Below, piece after piece: positions 44,644 through 53,268 of a stretch of 64,000 nt of DNA. Source of the DNA: Cherax quadricarinatus (Eukaryota; Arthropoda; Malacostraca; Decapoda; Parastacidae). The notes below the pieces were generated by a model. That model was not told where the DNA came from, ran no database searches, and saw nothing but the letters and a program-made list of their open reading frames with translations. The position numbers and the translations under genes were made by a program. The stretch's first letter is position 1, and the number at the start of each line of letters is the position of its first letter. Location: the NCBI RefSeq assembly GCF_038502225.1, contig NC_091303.1, positions 32,054,424 to 32,118,423 of the forward strand. Reading direction: 5' to 3'.

Positions 44644-46962
44644 TTGTGTGACAGGGTAGTGGTTCCAACCAAGTTTAAACCTCAAATATTAAATATAGAT
44701 CATAATACTTCATTAGGAGGTCACTTAGGAATTACAAAAACCTTGTATAGAATCACAAAAGAATTTTATTGGCCAAAATTAAAGAAAGATGTGAAGAATC
44801 ATATTAGGTGTTGCCGAGAATGTCAGCAAGTAGGGAAACCTGGACATTCCATTAAACCTGCACCTCTCCAACCTATACCTGCTGATGGAGAACTTTTTGC
44901 AGATTTAATTATAGATTGTGTAGGTCCACTACCTAGGTCAAAGTCTGGAAATCAATATTTATTTACGATTATGGATAAAGTAACCAGATATCCTGAAGCA
45001 ATTCCCATGCGTAGTATTAATACTAAAGCTATTCTCAAAGCTTTAACCAAATTCATTTCTTGTTTTGGCATTCCTAAAACTATTCAAAGTGATCAAGGTA
45101 TTAACTTTACTGCCAAAGCATTTAGGGAAGTATTAACTAGGTTAGGGATAATCCACAACTTATCCACTGCCTATCATCCTCAGTCCCAAGGCGCCTTGGA
45201 AAGATTCCATCAGACGTTAAAAACAATGATGAGAACTTTTTGCATGCACTTTCCTACAGACTGGGATGAATCACTACCTTTGTTGCTGTTCTCAGTACGA
45301 GAGACGGTGCAAGAGTCTACAGGGTATAGTCCGTTTGAGCTGATCTTTGGGCACAATGTACGAGGTCCTCTTCGGGTGCTCAAAGAAGGATGGATGGGAG
45401 AAGACGTTAGCTCAACACTCTACAACCCGTCTTCCAGGTTGCAGGTGGCACGTCAGTTAGCCAAGGCTATCCTAAAGACAGCTCAAAGTAAGATGAAACA
45501 GAGGTATGACAGAAGTGCACAATTCCGCTCCTTCCATCCAGGAGACAAGGTGTTGGTGCAGGAACCTATACCTGGCCACACCTTGAAAGCTAGATTTACG
45601 GGACCTATGCAGATTGTAAGTAGATTATCTGATGTAAATTACGTTGTAGCTCCCATTGATAAGACCTCAAAAACTAAAACTTACCACATTAATCAATTAA
45701 AATATTTCCATACACCAGATAAAGTCCCAGTAATGACTCTGTCCTCTACCTCTGAGGACGACTCTAATTCTTTGCACTCTATCTCTGAAATTAATATTAA
45801 ACTTTCAAACTCTGTCCTCCTCAAGGATCCTAGCCCTTTAATAGAGGGACTATCTGAAACGCAAGCAACAAATTTAACTGAGCTTCTACGGTCATATCCT
45901 AATATTTTTTCGGATGTGCCGAAAAAATGTACGTTAGGTTATCATGATGTAGATGTGGGAAACTCTAAACCAGTTAAACTCTCCCCCTACAGAGCTAATC
46001 CTGAAAAGCAAAGGTTACTTCAGCAGGAAGTAGAATTTTTGTTAAATTATGGTTTAGTGGAGGAGTCATCTAGTCCATGGGCTTCACCGTGCATCCTTGT
46101 GAAGAAGGCTGATGGAGGGTTTCGTATGTGTACAGACTACCGTAAGGTAGATGAGGTCACAATTACAGATGCTTACCCTCTTCCTCGTCTGGATGACGTA
46201 ATTGACTTTGTGGGTAAGGCTACTTTTGTGTTCAAGTTAGATCTCCTTAAAGGTTACTATCAGGTACCTTTGACGGATAAGGCGAAGGAAATCTCTGCCT
46301 TCGTAATTCCAGGAGGTCATTATCAATACACAGTTACCCCCTTCGGAATGAAAAATTCCCCCTCTTCATTCCAGAAACTTATCCATCAGGCTATTAAAGG
46401 ACTTGAAGGCACGGCAGCGTACCTAGATGATATTGTTGTGGTGTCTGATACTTGGGATCAACACCTACTTAGACTTAAGGCTCTTTTTGAGACCTTTAAG
46501 AGTTCCCATTTTACAGTTAATTTATCTAAATCTTCCTTTGGCCAGGCCACTGTCACTTTTCTAGGCCATGAAGTAGGTAGTGGTAAAGTTGCACCTAAAC
46601 TTGCTAAAGTTCTTGCTATTAAAGATTATCCAGTTCCTCATGATAGGAAATCTCTTCAACGTTTCCTAGGCATGATAGGATTTTACAGAAGATTCTGTAA
46701 GAATTTCTCAGATATTGTAGCCCACTTACCTCTCTTGCCAGTCACAAAGTTCCCTTTAATTGGACCCCAGATTGTCAAACTTCTTTTGACAAAGCAAAAG
46801 GAATATTGTGTACTGCACCCATTCTCTTGTCTCCAGACTTCTCCAAACCTTTTTCATTACAGGTTGATGCTTGTGAGTCTGGGGCTGGGGCAGTACTATT
46901 ACAAAACGAGAATGAGGAGTTGCCAAGTTCCAGCCACATCAGAGGGCTTACTCTACCATTGA
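44644..46962 (+). CDS. Pol: integrase followed by reverse transcriptase, 772 codons open
   Basis: One uninterrupted frame. The integrase comes first: HHCC finger (HNTSLGGHLGITKTLY, IRCCREC), catalytic core (LIIDCVGPLPRS, TIQSDQGINFTAKAF, STAYHPQSQGALERFHQTLK), and a GPY/F-like module (KARFTGPMQIVSRL). After a linker comes the gypsy-type reverse transcriptase: SSPWASPCILVKKADGGFR, KLDLLKGYYQVPLT with the catalytic Asp, TPFGMKNSPSSFQKLI, and YLDD at about 46420. The frame drifts after GMIGFYRRFCKNFSDI, where RNase H begins. Gypsy elements normally place integrase last. The enzymes would insert and copy the element. An upstream shift means the polyprotein is probably not made. Confidence 0.9.
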   Translation: MCDRVVVPTKFKPQILNIDHNTSLGGHLGITKTLYRITKEFYWPKLKKDVKNHIRCCRECQQVGKPGHSIKPAPLQPIPADGELFADLIIDCVGPLPRSKSGNQYLFTIMDKVTRYPEAIPMRSINTKAILKALTKFISCFGIPKTIQSDQGINFTAKAFREVLTRLGIIHNLSTAYHPQSQGALERFHQTLKTMMRTFCMHFPTDWDESLPLLLFSVRETVQESTGYSPFELIFGHNVRGPLRVLKEGWMGEDVSSTLYNPSSRLQVARQLAKAILKTAQSKMKQRYDRSAQFRSFHPGDKVLVQEPIPGHTLKARFTGPMQIVSRLSDVNYVVAPIDKTSKTKTYHINQLKYFHTPDKVPVMTLSSTSEDDSNSLHSISEINIKLSNSVLLKDPSPLIEGLSETQATNLTELLRSYPNIFSDVPKKCTLGYHDVDVGNSKPVKLSPYRANPEKQRLLQQEVEFLLNYGLVEESSSPWASPCILVKKADGGFRMCTDYRKVDEVTITDAYPLPRLDDVIDFVGKATFVFKLDLLKGYYQVPLTDKAKEISAFVIPGGHYQYTVTPFGMKNSPSSFQKLIHQAIKGLEGTAAYLDDIVVVSDTWDQHLLRLKALFETFKSSHFTVNLSKSSFGQATVTFLGHEVGSGKVAPKLAKVLAIKDYPVPHDRKSLQRFLGMIGFYRRFCKNFSDIVAHLPLLPVTKFPLIGPQIVKLLLTKQKEYCVLHPFSCLQTSPNLFHYRLMLVSLGLGQYYYKTRMRSCQVPATSEGLLYH

Positions 46963-47197
46963 AAAAGAAGCCCTCGCGCTGGTACTGGCTTTGGAGCATT
47001 TCGATGTTTATGTGGGCCAGACATCGCAGGTGGTCACAGTCTACAGTGATCACAATCCTCTAGTATATCTCCAAGCCATGAAGAACCACAACACAAGGCT
47101 CATGCGCTGGACGCTAAGACTGCAACCATACTCACTCAGAATTAAATATATTGCCGGCAAAGAAAATGTGTTGGCGGACTCTTTATCTAGAGTCTAA
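46730..47197 (+). pseudogene. RNase H domain, frameshifted
   Basis: It is read in two further frames: 46806 onward gives LLSPDFSKPFSLQVDACESG and GAVLLQNENEELP, and a last frame gives ALEHFDVYVGQTSQVVTVYS, DHNPLVYLQAM and KENVLADSLSRV to the stop at about 47195. The partial copy at 13102-14373 reads the same region in one frame, so the shifts are mutations here. No gene lies between it and the 3' LTR. Confidence 0.85.
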
Positions 47198-47499
47198 TAT
47201 TTTTATTTATTTAGGTTAGGATGTTACATTATTTTTGGTAACCCCTTTTCACACTCTTTTTTTTTTTATCCCCTGGTGTGGGTTTTTTTTTTTAGTAAGG
47301 GGATGCGAGCTACCGTCTGCCTGCATCTTGGACCTATGCTAGCCTGACTGACTGCTGTCTCACTCTGAGTTTAGGGTTTGGCTTTTTGTCACGAGAAAAG
47401 CTGAGCTCTAAGAGTTGGATGGTGGAGAGGAAAGGCGGTCCCATTATTTTGTGCCATGGCGGCACGGTTACCACTGGGAGGTGGCAGCCTAAACCTGAG

Positions 47500-47516
47500 C
47501 CTTCTCGGGGTGGGGG
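47500..47516 (+). promoter_or_regulatory. Polypurine tract
   Basis: A G-rich run (GGGGTGGGGG) touches the first base of the 3' LTR, the usual plus-strand primer position. Confidence 0.75.
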
Positions 47517-47942
47517 TGTGGCATGCAAAGAGTACGTAACTTTTATTCGGTGCATGTACACACCCTCATTTACAGGCTATCTCCCCCAACCAGCGAACCA
47601 GGTTGCTAAGAGTTGATGATGGGGCCCCGTCGTTGAACTAGTGACCAGGTTCTAGCCAATAAGAAGATGGTTTTGGCAATCGCAGAGGTTATGTGGGTAC
47701 CACTCTCCTGTCTGCCCTTGTCATTCCCATTCTAGAGCTGGTTGAAGCACGGTCTGCTATCTTGTGGCTTCTATTTCTGCCTTGCTTACCGTGGAGTGCA
47801 CTATACTTATCACTGTGCATAGTGTACATATTGCTGTTCTAAATTGGTGAAGGATAATGTAAGTCTAAACTTTTTCTGCTGTGTTTATTTTGCTCCCATT
47901 ACACCCGGGATAACAGGCCATTTGGAATCCTGGGTTGTAATA
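47517..47942 (+). repeat. 3' LTR
   Basis: 426 bases with the same termini as the 5' LTR. It is followed by GCACT (47943-47947), the target duplication, and then CR1-like sequence. Confidence 0.93.
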
Positions 47943-47947
47943 GCACT

Positions 47948-48992
47948 GTTGTCATGGTTTCAGATTACTGCTAACTAGAACTCCAAAATCCTTTTTGCAA
48001 TCCGTAATATTAAGATCTACATTATTTAGTTTTCATGTTGCATGATTATTTGCCTGTCCAACATTTAGAACTTTGCATGTGTCTATATTATACTTCATCT
48101 GCCACTTCTCCGACCACTGCATGAGTCTATTCAAATCATCCTGCAGTGCTCTAATGTCCTCATTAGAATGAATTCGAGGCCTATTTTGGTGTCATCAGCA
48201 AATTTGCTTATGTCGGTATTTATTCCTTTATGTATGTCGTTTATATAGATTGTGAACAAGGGGCCCAACACTGACCCCTGTGGAACACCACTTATGACGT
48301 GCCCCCATTCTGATTTCTCCCCATTTATGTAAACGCTCTGATGCCTATTTGTCAACCATGCCTCTACCCCGGAAAAATTTCTCCTCCTATTCTGTGTGCC
48401 TTAAGTTTCCTTAATAGTCTCTGATGTGGAACTCTATCGAAAGCCTTACTGAAGTCCATATACACAATATCATATTCATTACCATGATCTACCTCCTGAA
48501 ATACCTTAGTGAAGAAAGTTAGGAAATTATTAAGACAGGAACGCCTCTTGGTAAAACCGTGCTGAGATTCATTAGCCAATTTATACCTTTCAAGATGGCT
48601 ACGAATTGCTTCGGAAATTGATTCCATAAATTTACCAACTATGGAAGTAAGGCTTATTGGTCTATAGTTCGAAGCTATGGACCTGTCACCTGCCTTGTAA
48701 ATAAGTATTACATTTGCCATTTTCCACTTATCAGGCACTATGCCAGTTTGTAGTGATGTATTGAAAAGATTAGCCAAAGGTATGCTAAGTTTCTCTTTAC
48801 ATTCCTTTAAAATCCTTGCAAACAGTGCATCAGGACCTGGGGATTTGTTAGTTTATTATCGTCCTGTTCTACATAATCTATTAATTCTGGCATTTTGCTA
48901 GTATCTTCCTAAGTAAAAACTGAGAGGAAGTAGGTATTGAAAAGTTCACACATTTCCTTATCCCTTTGAGTGATCTGACCTGAGTTACTCTT
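47948..48992 (-). mobile_element. CR1-like LINE, reverse transcriptase half
   Basis: The minus strand encodes the reverse transcriptase in two frames. 48364-48777 gives MANLFNTSLQTGIVPDKWKM, NYRPISLTSIVGKFMES, QHGFTKRRSCLNNFL and YMDFSKAFDRVPHQRLL. 48131-48355 gives HVISGVPQGSVLGPLFTIYI and KFADDTKIG. It is degenerate, with a shift near 48360 and a broken N-terminal region to about 48990. It continues in the 41035-41753 piece across the LTR insertion. Confidence 0.87.
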
Positions 48993-49096
48993 AGGTTCAT
49001 TGTCCACATCGCTCCCGGGCCGTGCGGACAGGCTGTGCAGTAGCTCCTGATTGAGTTGGCTTTTGCGCAGTTTTCCTGTTTTCACTTGGATTCAAA

Positions 49097-50347
49097 ATGG
49101 CGGAACGTACAGGACGGAGAATAAATACTGTCTGCATTGAGCTGGTTCGTGGTACCTTAAGTGGCGCTACGATGAACGTCTTTCTCCCTGGCATCATCAG
49201 GGATGCATATGGTATTCCCAATGAGGAATTGTATGGCATTGCTCTTAATGGTTAGACACGAATCTTCGTGAAATTTGTACGTGCCGGCTTCTACACAAGA
49301 ATTGTAGAGCATTACCAGGAACAACGCGTGAGTGTGAATTCAGCAGTGGATGTCGTTTTACATGACGTCTCTAAGTACTTCACATGGGTGAAGGTACGAA
49401 ATGTACCCTTCGAGGCTATGGCGTATGGACTACAGGAGTTTTTCAGCAGTTATGGGACAGTGCATTCTGCAACCATGGGAGTGTGGAGGGATGGTCCGTA
49501 TGAAGGGCTGCCGGAGGGTTCTTACACCCTCAGAATGTCTTTAACAAGGCCTATGCCATCCTATGTTACGATGACCGGTTATAGAACACAGGTTTTTGTG
49601 TACTATGCTGGTCAGAGGAAAACATGTCGTTTGTGCAGCTCTTATGAGCACATGGCATCCCAGTGTCCTAGGAGGCAGGCTGCTCGAGTGCTGGGGACTC
49701 CAATTGTGATTCAGCAGCCGTGTGATTTGGTGCCCGGGTCTGGTGCTTCGGGAGGATGGAGGACTAACCTCTGGAGCGAGGAGGTCGAAAGGAAGGTGGC
49801 AGCGGCGGAGACGTGTGTCACTCTCCCAGGGGCGTCGGGGGAGACGAAGATGACATCTGAGGAGTCTTTAGTCCAGGAAGATTCGACCCAGGATGGTTTA
49901 TTGGCAGATGTGATCAAGGATTTTCTGGATGGGGAGGAGCCCTGTGCAGAAGGTGTCCTCAGTTTATGTGAAGCCGGAGCGCTGGAGGGAAAACAAAACG
50001 TCGAGGAAGCCTTGAGTAAGACTGGACTGGAGAGTGTGGTGGTCGCGGAGGTACACCAGGAGGATTCGCCTGATGGTGATATGTGTGTAAGCGGAAGTTC
50101 TAGGAAAAGAACTGCTGCGACAGAGATAGACGAGGTCATTACCCCGGGGCAGAGGCCGGGGAAGAAGTCATGCGCAGCGGTGGTGGAGCCGACGTCTCAT
50201 AGTGGTAGAGGCACGACTGAGTTGCACAGTGGGAGAGGGAGGGGGGAGGTGACTGCACAGGAAAAATCGAGTGACAAGGGTACATGTAATGTGAAAAGTG
50301 CAGTGAGTAAATCCCAGCGGCATAGGGGAAAGCCGCCCCTTCTATAA
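49097..50347 (+). pseudogene. LINE A ORF1, one in-frame stop
   Basis: The ATG at 49097 opens MAERTGRRINTVCIELVRG. A TAG at 49253-49255 sits where LINE B has a Ser codon. The rest is open to 50347. The middle (FTWVKVRNVPFEAMAYGLQE) looks like an RNA-recognition-type fold, and a zinc knuckle (CRLCSSYEHMASQC) lies at about 49630-49672. The C-terminal third is acidic and then basic (TPGQRPGKKS). It is about 45-50 percent similar to LINE B ORF1 by eye. ORF1 proteins of this group bind element RNA. Confidence 0.83.
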
Positions 50348-51921
50348 ATTTCAGGTATGTCACACTTAATGTTAATGGCCTTAAGACAGAGGTTAAGAAA
50401 GTTTGGTTAGAGTGGTTTTTACAGCGGTTCGATGTTGACATTTGTTTTTTGCAAGAGCATAATCACAGGGCTGGATGTGAGTTGAGGGTGAAAGGATATC
50501 GGATGTATGTTAGCAGTGGTTTGCAATTGAAAGGTGGGGTGGCAGTGGCGGTAAAGGAGACCAGCCCCTTGCATGTCATGGGTTGGGAAGAGGGGGGGTG
50601 GGAGGATCGTGAGGGTGGATGGTGTCTGGGGTGAGAGTCGGGCTAGTTTCATGGGTGTTTACATGCCAGCAACTAGCAATATCAGGGTAAAAGTAGATTT
50701 TGTCAGGGAGGTATTGCTGTATCACTTGAGAGGTTTGCCTGCTATAACAGTAATAGGAGGTGGTTGGAATTGTGTAGTACGGAGTGGTGATGTCGAACCG
50801 AGAGGGGCGGGTTGTGTGTTGAGTGTTCTGAGGGATGTATTGCGAGATATCAGGGTGGTTGATGTGGTGGGGAGGGGGTGATACCTAGTGGAGCACACGT
50901 TTGCCTGTAGGGGATATGAGGCGCGATTGGACAGAATCTATATTAAGCAGGGTATAGATGTTGTGAGGGTGCAAACCTTCGATGTGGGGTTTTCTGATCA
51001 CAGAGCGGTAATAGCAGATCTGATGTGGGATGGAGTAGTGCGTATTTATTCTGGGTACTGGAAATTAAATGTAAGGCTTCTTAGGGAAGAGGGGGAGGGG
51101 CCATTTTTCAGTGAGTGGTGGTTGCATTTTTGGGAGGCTAGGGATAGGGGGATAGATCTGTTAGATTAGTGGGAGATGCAGGCCAAACCTTAGATAGTGA
51201 ATGTTTTTAAGGTTAGGGGACGAGAAGAGGCGAGGTGGCGTTTTGGGTTGCAAAATTATTTGGAGGGACAGTTGCAAGACTGTTATGATGGGCGAGGTGG
51301 TAGGAGGGATGACATGGCTAGTCTTTGGAGTATAATAGCTGAATTACACAATGATAGGTTTGATGCAATCAGGGTTAGGGCGGGGTTAGAGGATGTATTG
51401 TGGGGTGATAAGCCGTCCGGTTTTGTTTTATGTAAATTTCGAGATCGACAGATGGTAACCACCATTCTACAATTGGAGACAAGCACTGGGGTGGGAGGGT
51501 ATCCAGAGGGTCGGGTCCTATCCAACACGGAAAGTATGAGTCTCAATGCTGATAGTTGGTTTTGGGAGAAATGGAGTAGGAGGGAGGGGATTTCCTGGGA
51601 GGGAATTTTTGGAGGGGGGCTCCATAGTGTTTAAAGTGAGCAGGATAGAGTGGGGTTGGAGGGTGGCATAAGTGAGGTTGAGGTGGAAGAGGCAGTTTTA
51701 GGGATGAGTACCGGGAAAACACCGGGGATAGATGGAATACCAAATGATTTTTATAGAGCACATTGGGGGTGTATTAGGCAATGCCTTGTTAGGGTATTGG
51801 ATCATATGTTAACTAGTGGGAAGTTGGGCAAATCGCAAAGTACGGGTGTTATAGTTTTGGTGCCAAAGCAGAGGGGGGGGGGGGGTAGAGTTTTGAGTGC
51901 TTATCGAGCAATATCTCTGAT
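50348..51921 (+). pseudogene. LINE A ORF2, endonuclease and start of reverse transcriptase
   Basis: The endonuclease begins VTLNVNGLKTEVKK, then ICFLQEHNHRAG, LKGGVAVAV, ITVIGGGWNCVVRSGDVEPR, HTFACRGYEARLDRIY and FSDHRAVIADL. Frame changes near 50570 and stops at 50879-50881, 51167-51169 and 51632-51634 break it. The reverse transcriptase starts at GMSTGKTPGIDGIPNDFY (about 51695-51760) and is cut at ISL by LINE B. A poly-G run at 51873-51885 may also be a slippage site. Confidence 0.82.
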
Positions 51922-52014
51922 TAATTCTCTGCTCAGACATTGTGCTGAGCGGTTGTCAGCTGCTTCTCCTCAGTCCCGACACCTGGTGGAGGAGTTTTTA
52001 CAACATCAACAACA

Positions 52015-53268
52015 ATGGCGACTGCGTTTCGCCGACGTGTTAATACTGTTTGTATTCAACTAATGCAGGTCTCTATCACCAGCAAATCAGTAAATGTGTT
52101 AATGCCAACAATCATTCGTGATACATATGGCATTCAACGTGAATCCTTGTGTGGCATCGCCTTGAATGGATCTTCACGGATCTTCGTCAAGTTTTGTGAC
52201 ACTCAGATGTACGAGAAGATTGTGACCCAGTACCAGGATATAAGTAAGCAAGTCACCCCAGCAGTTTCTGTCCAGTTGCATGACGTTTCACAATACTATA
52301 CGTGGGTACGTGTGCGAAACGTGCCTTTTGAGGCCAATGAAGTTGATATACGTGACGTTTTTGAACGTTATGAGAAGATCCACCTGGTCATCATGGGTAG
52401 GTGGTCTGACGGCCACTATGCTGGTCTTCAGGAGGGGTCATTTACGTTGAAAATGTCCCTGCGTCAGTCGATTCCTTCGTACGTACAGCTGGAGGATTTT
52501 CGTTCCCAGGTGTACGTTACGTATCCTGGACAGAGAAGAACTTGCCGCCTCTGCAGCGCTTTGGATCACATAGCGGCTCAGTGTGTTCAGCGCCAGCCGC
52601 CATTGGGGCGTGGTCGTCGTCCTGACGGTGAGGTACCCCGTCAGGCTCTGGAAGAGGAGGTTGTCGAGAACTCACCGCGTCTGACATCATGGAGTGCTGA
52701 GGTTGATCGGGCCATGCTACTAGAGTCATCTTGTGGGACTCTACCTGGGACCGCCTCCCTTGACGAGGTGGAACATGTGAACAGTGACATCCCTCTAGCA
52801 AGAGAGGCAGATGATATGGAGGCCGACATTGTATCTGCGTTAAGTGACCTATTAGCATCGCATGAGTCTGATTCTGTGCCGTGTTCTGATGAGGGGAGAC
52901 TACGTGCAGATGATGCTGATCAGATAGCTAAAGTGAGAGATTTGGAGAGTTCGAGAGTTCATACTGTTGAGGCAGAAATTCACAAGGAGAACACTCCAAG
53001 TACTGACATGTCTGAAGATGCTGTTTCTAGGAAGCGTGCGGCTACCCCGTCCGACTCCGATGATGTCTTGACCCCTGGACAACGTTCAGGGAAGAAGACG
53101 TGGTCGGAAATCACGGGTGGGGGGAGGTTGCGCGAGTCCAGGACAGCAGGTAATATCACTGGGATTGCCAAAGGTGCAGGAAGTGCCTTGGGTGCTTGCC
53201 GGCACAAAGAGAAAAAGGGAGTGGTAGCCCCTAGAGGAAAGCCACCTTTAACACAGTTAGGTGTGTAA
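52015..53268 (+). CDS. LINE B ORF1 protein, 417 aa
   Basis: An intact frame from MATAFRRRVNTVCIQLMQ to the TAA after TQLGV. Residues about 75-165 (DVSQYYTWVRVRNVPFEAN, YEKIHLVIMGRWSDGHYAG, PSYVQLEDFRSQVYVTY) resemble an RRM-like nucleic-acid binding fold. The zinc knuckle CRLCSALDHIAAQC follows at about residues 178-191. The C-terminal half is acidic, with a basic KRAATPSDSDD / GQRSGKKTW stretch shared with LINE A. ORF2 begins just past its end. It would bind element RNA, as inferred from the family. This is the only intact ORF of the two Tx1-like elements. Confidence 0.83.
   Translation: MATAFRRRVNTVCIQLMQVSITSKSVNVLMPTIIRDTYGIQRESLCGIALNGSSRIFVKFCDTQMYEKIVTQYQDISKQVTPAVSVQLHDVSQYYTWVRVRNVPFEANEVDIRDVFERYEKIHLVIMGRWSDGHYAGLQEGSFTLKMSLRQSIPSYVQLEDFRSQVYVTYPGQRRTCRLCSALDHIAAQCVQRQPPLGRGRRPDGEVPRQALEEEVVENSPRLTSWSAEVDRAMLLESSCGTLPGTASLDEVEHVNSDIPLAREADDMEADIVSALSDLLASHESDSVPCSDEGRLRADDADQIAKVRDLESSRVHTVEAEIHKENTPSTDMSEDAVSRKRAATPSDSDDVLTPGQRSGKKTWSEITGGGRLRESRTAGNITGIAKGAGSALGACRHKEKKGVVAPRGKPPLTQLGV

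Larger units (their letters stand above)
41754..47942 (+). mobile_element. Complete Ty3/gypsy-type LTR element with IN before RT (Gmr1-like)
   Basis: A 6,189-bp element with LTRs of 429 and 426 bp, a TGG start next to the 5' LTR, gag with a zinc knuckle, protease, integrase, reverse transcriptase, RNase H and a polypurine tract. It is flanked by a 5-bp duplication, GCACT. The LTRs differ at roughly 14 positions plus a 3-base gap (about 3 percent by eye), so the insertion is not very old. Integrase and reverse transcriptase share one open frame (44644-46962), integrase first. This order with gypsy-type enzymes is known for Gmr1-like elements, described from deuterostomes. Frameshifts in gag, after protease and in RNase H suggest it is dead. 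Confidence 0.92.
48995..51921 (+). mobile_element. Tx1/L1-group LINE A, 5' half
   Basis: This holds the leader, ORF1 (49097-50347) and the first part of ORF2. It is interrupted at ATATCTCTGAT (51911-51921), inside the reverse transcriptase motif YR-x-ISLM. The other half resumes at 57480 in the same frame. The clade call rests on the reverse transcriptase pattern (KTPGIDGIPNDFY, ISLMCADYK, IPGRSM) and the C-terminal region, as I remember Tx1-like proteins. Confidence 0.85.

Noticed and set aside
47198..47499. An env-like gene between RNase H and the 3' LTR
   Set aside because: Only about 300 bases with T-rich and A-rich runs and no open frame of note.
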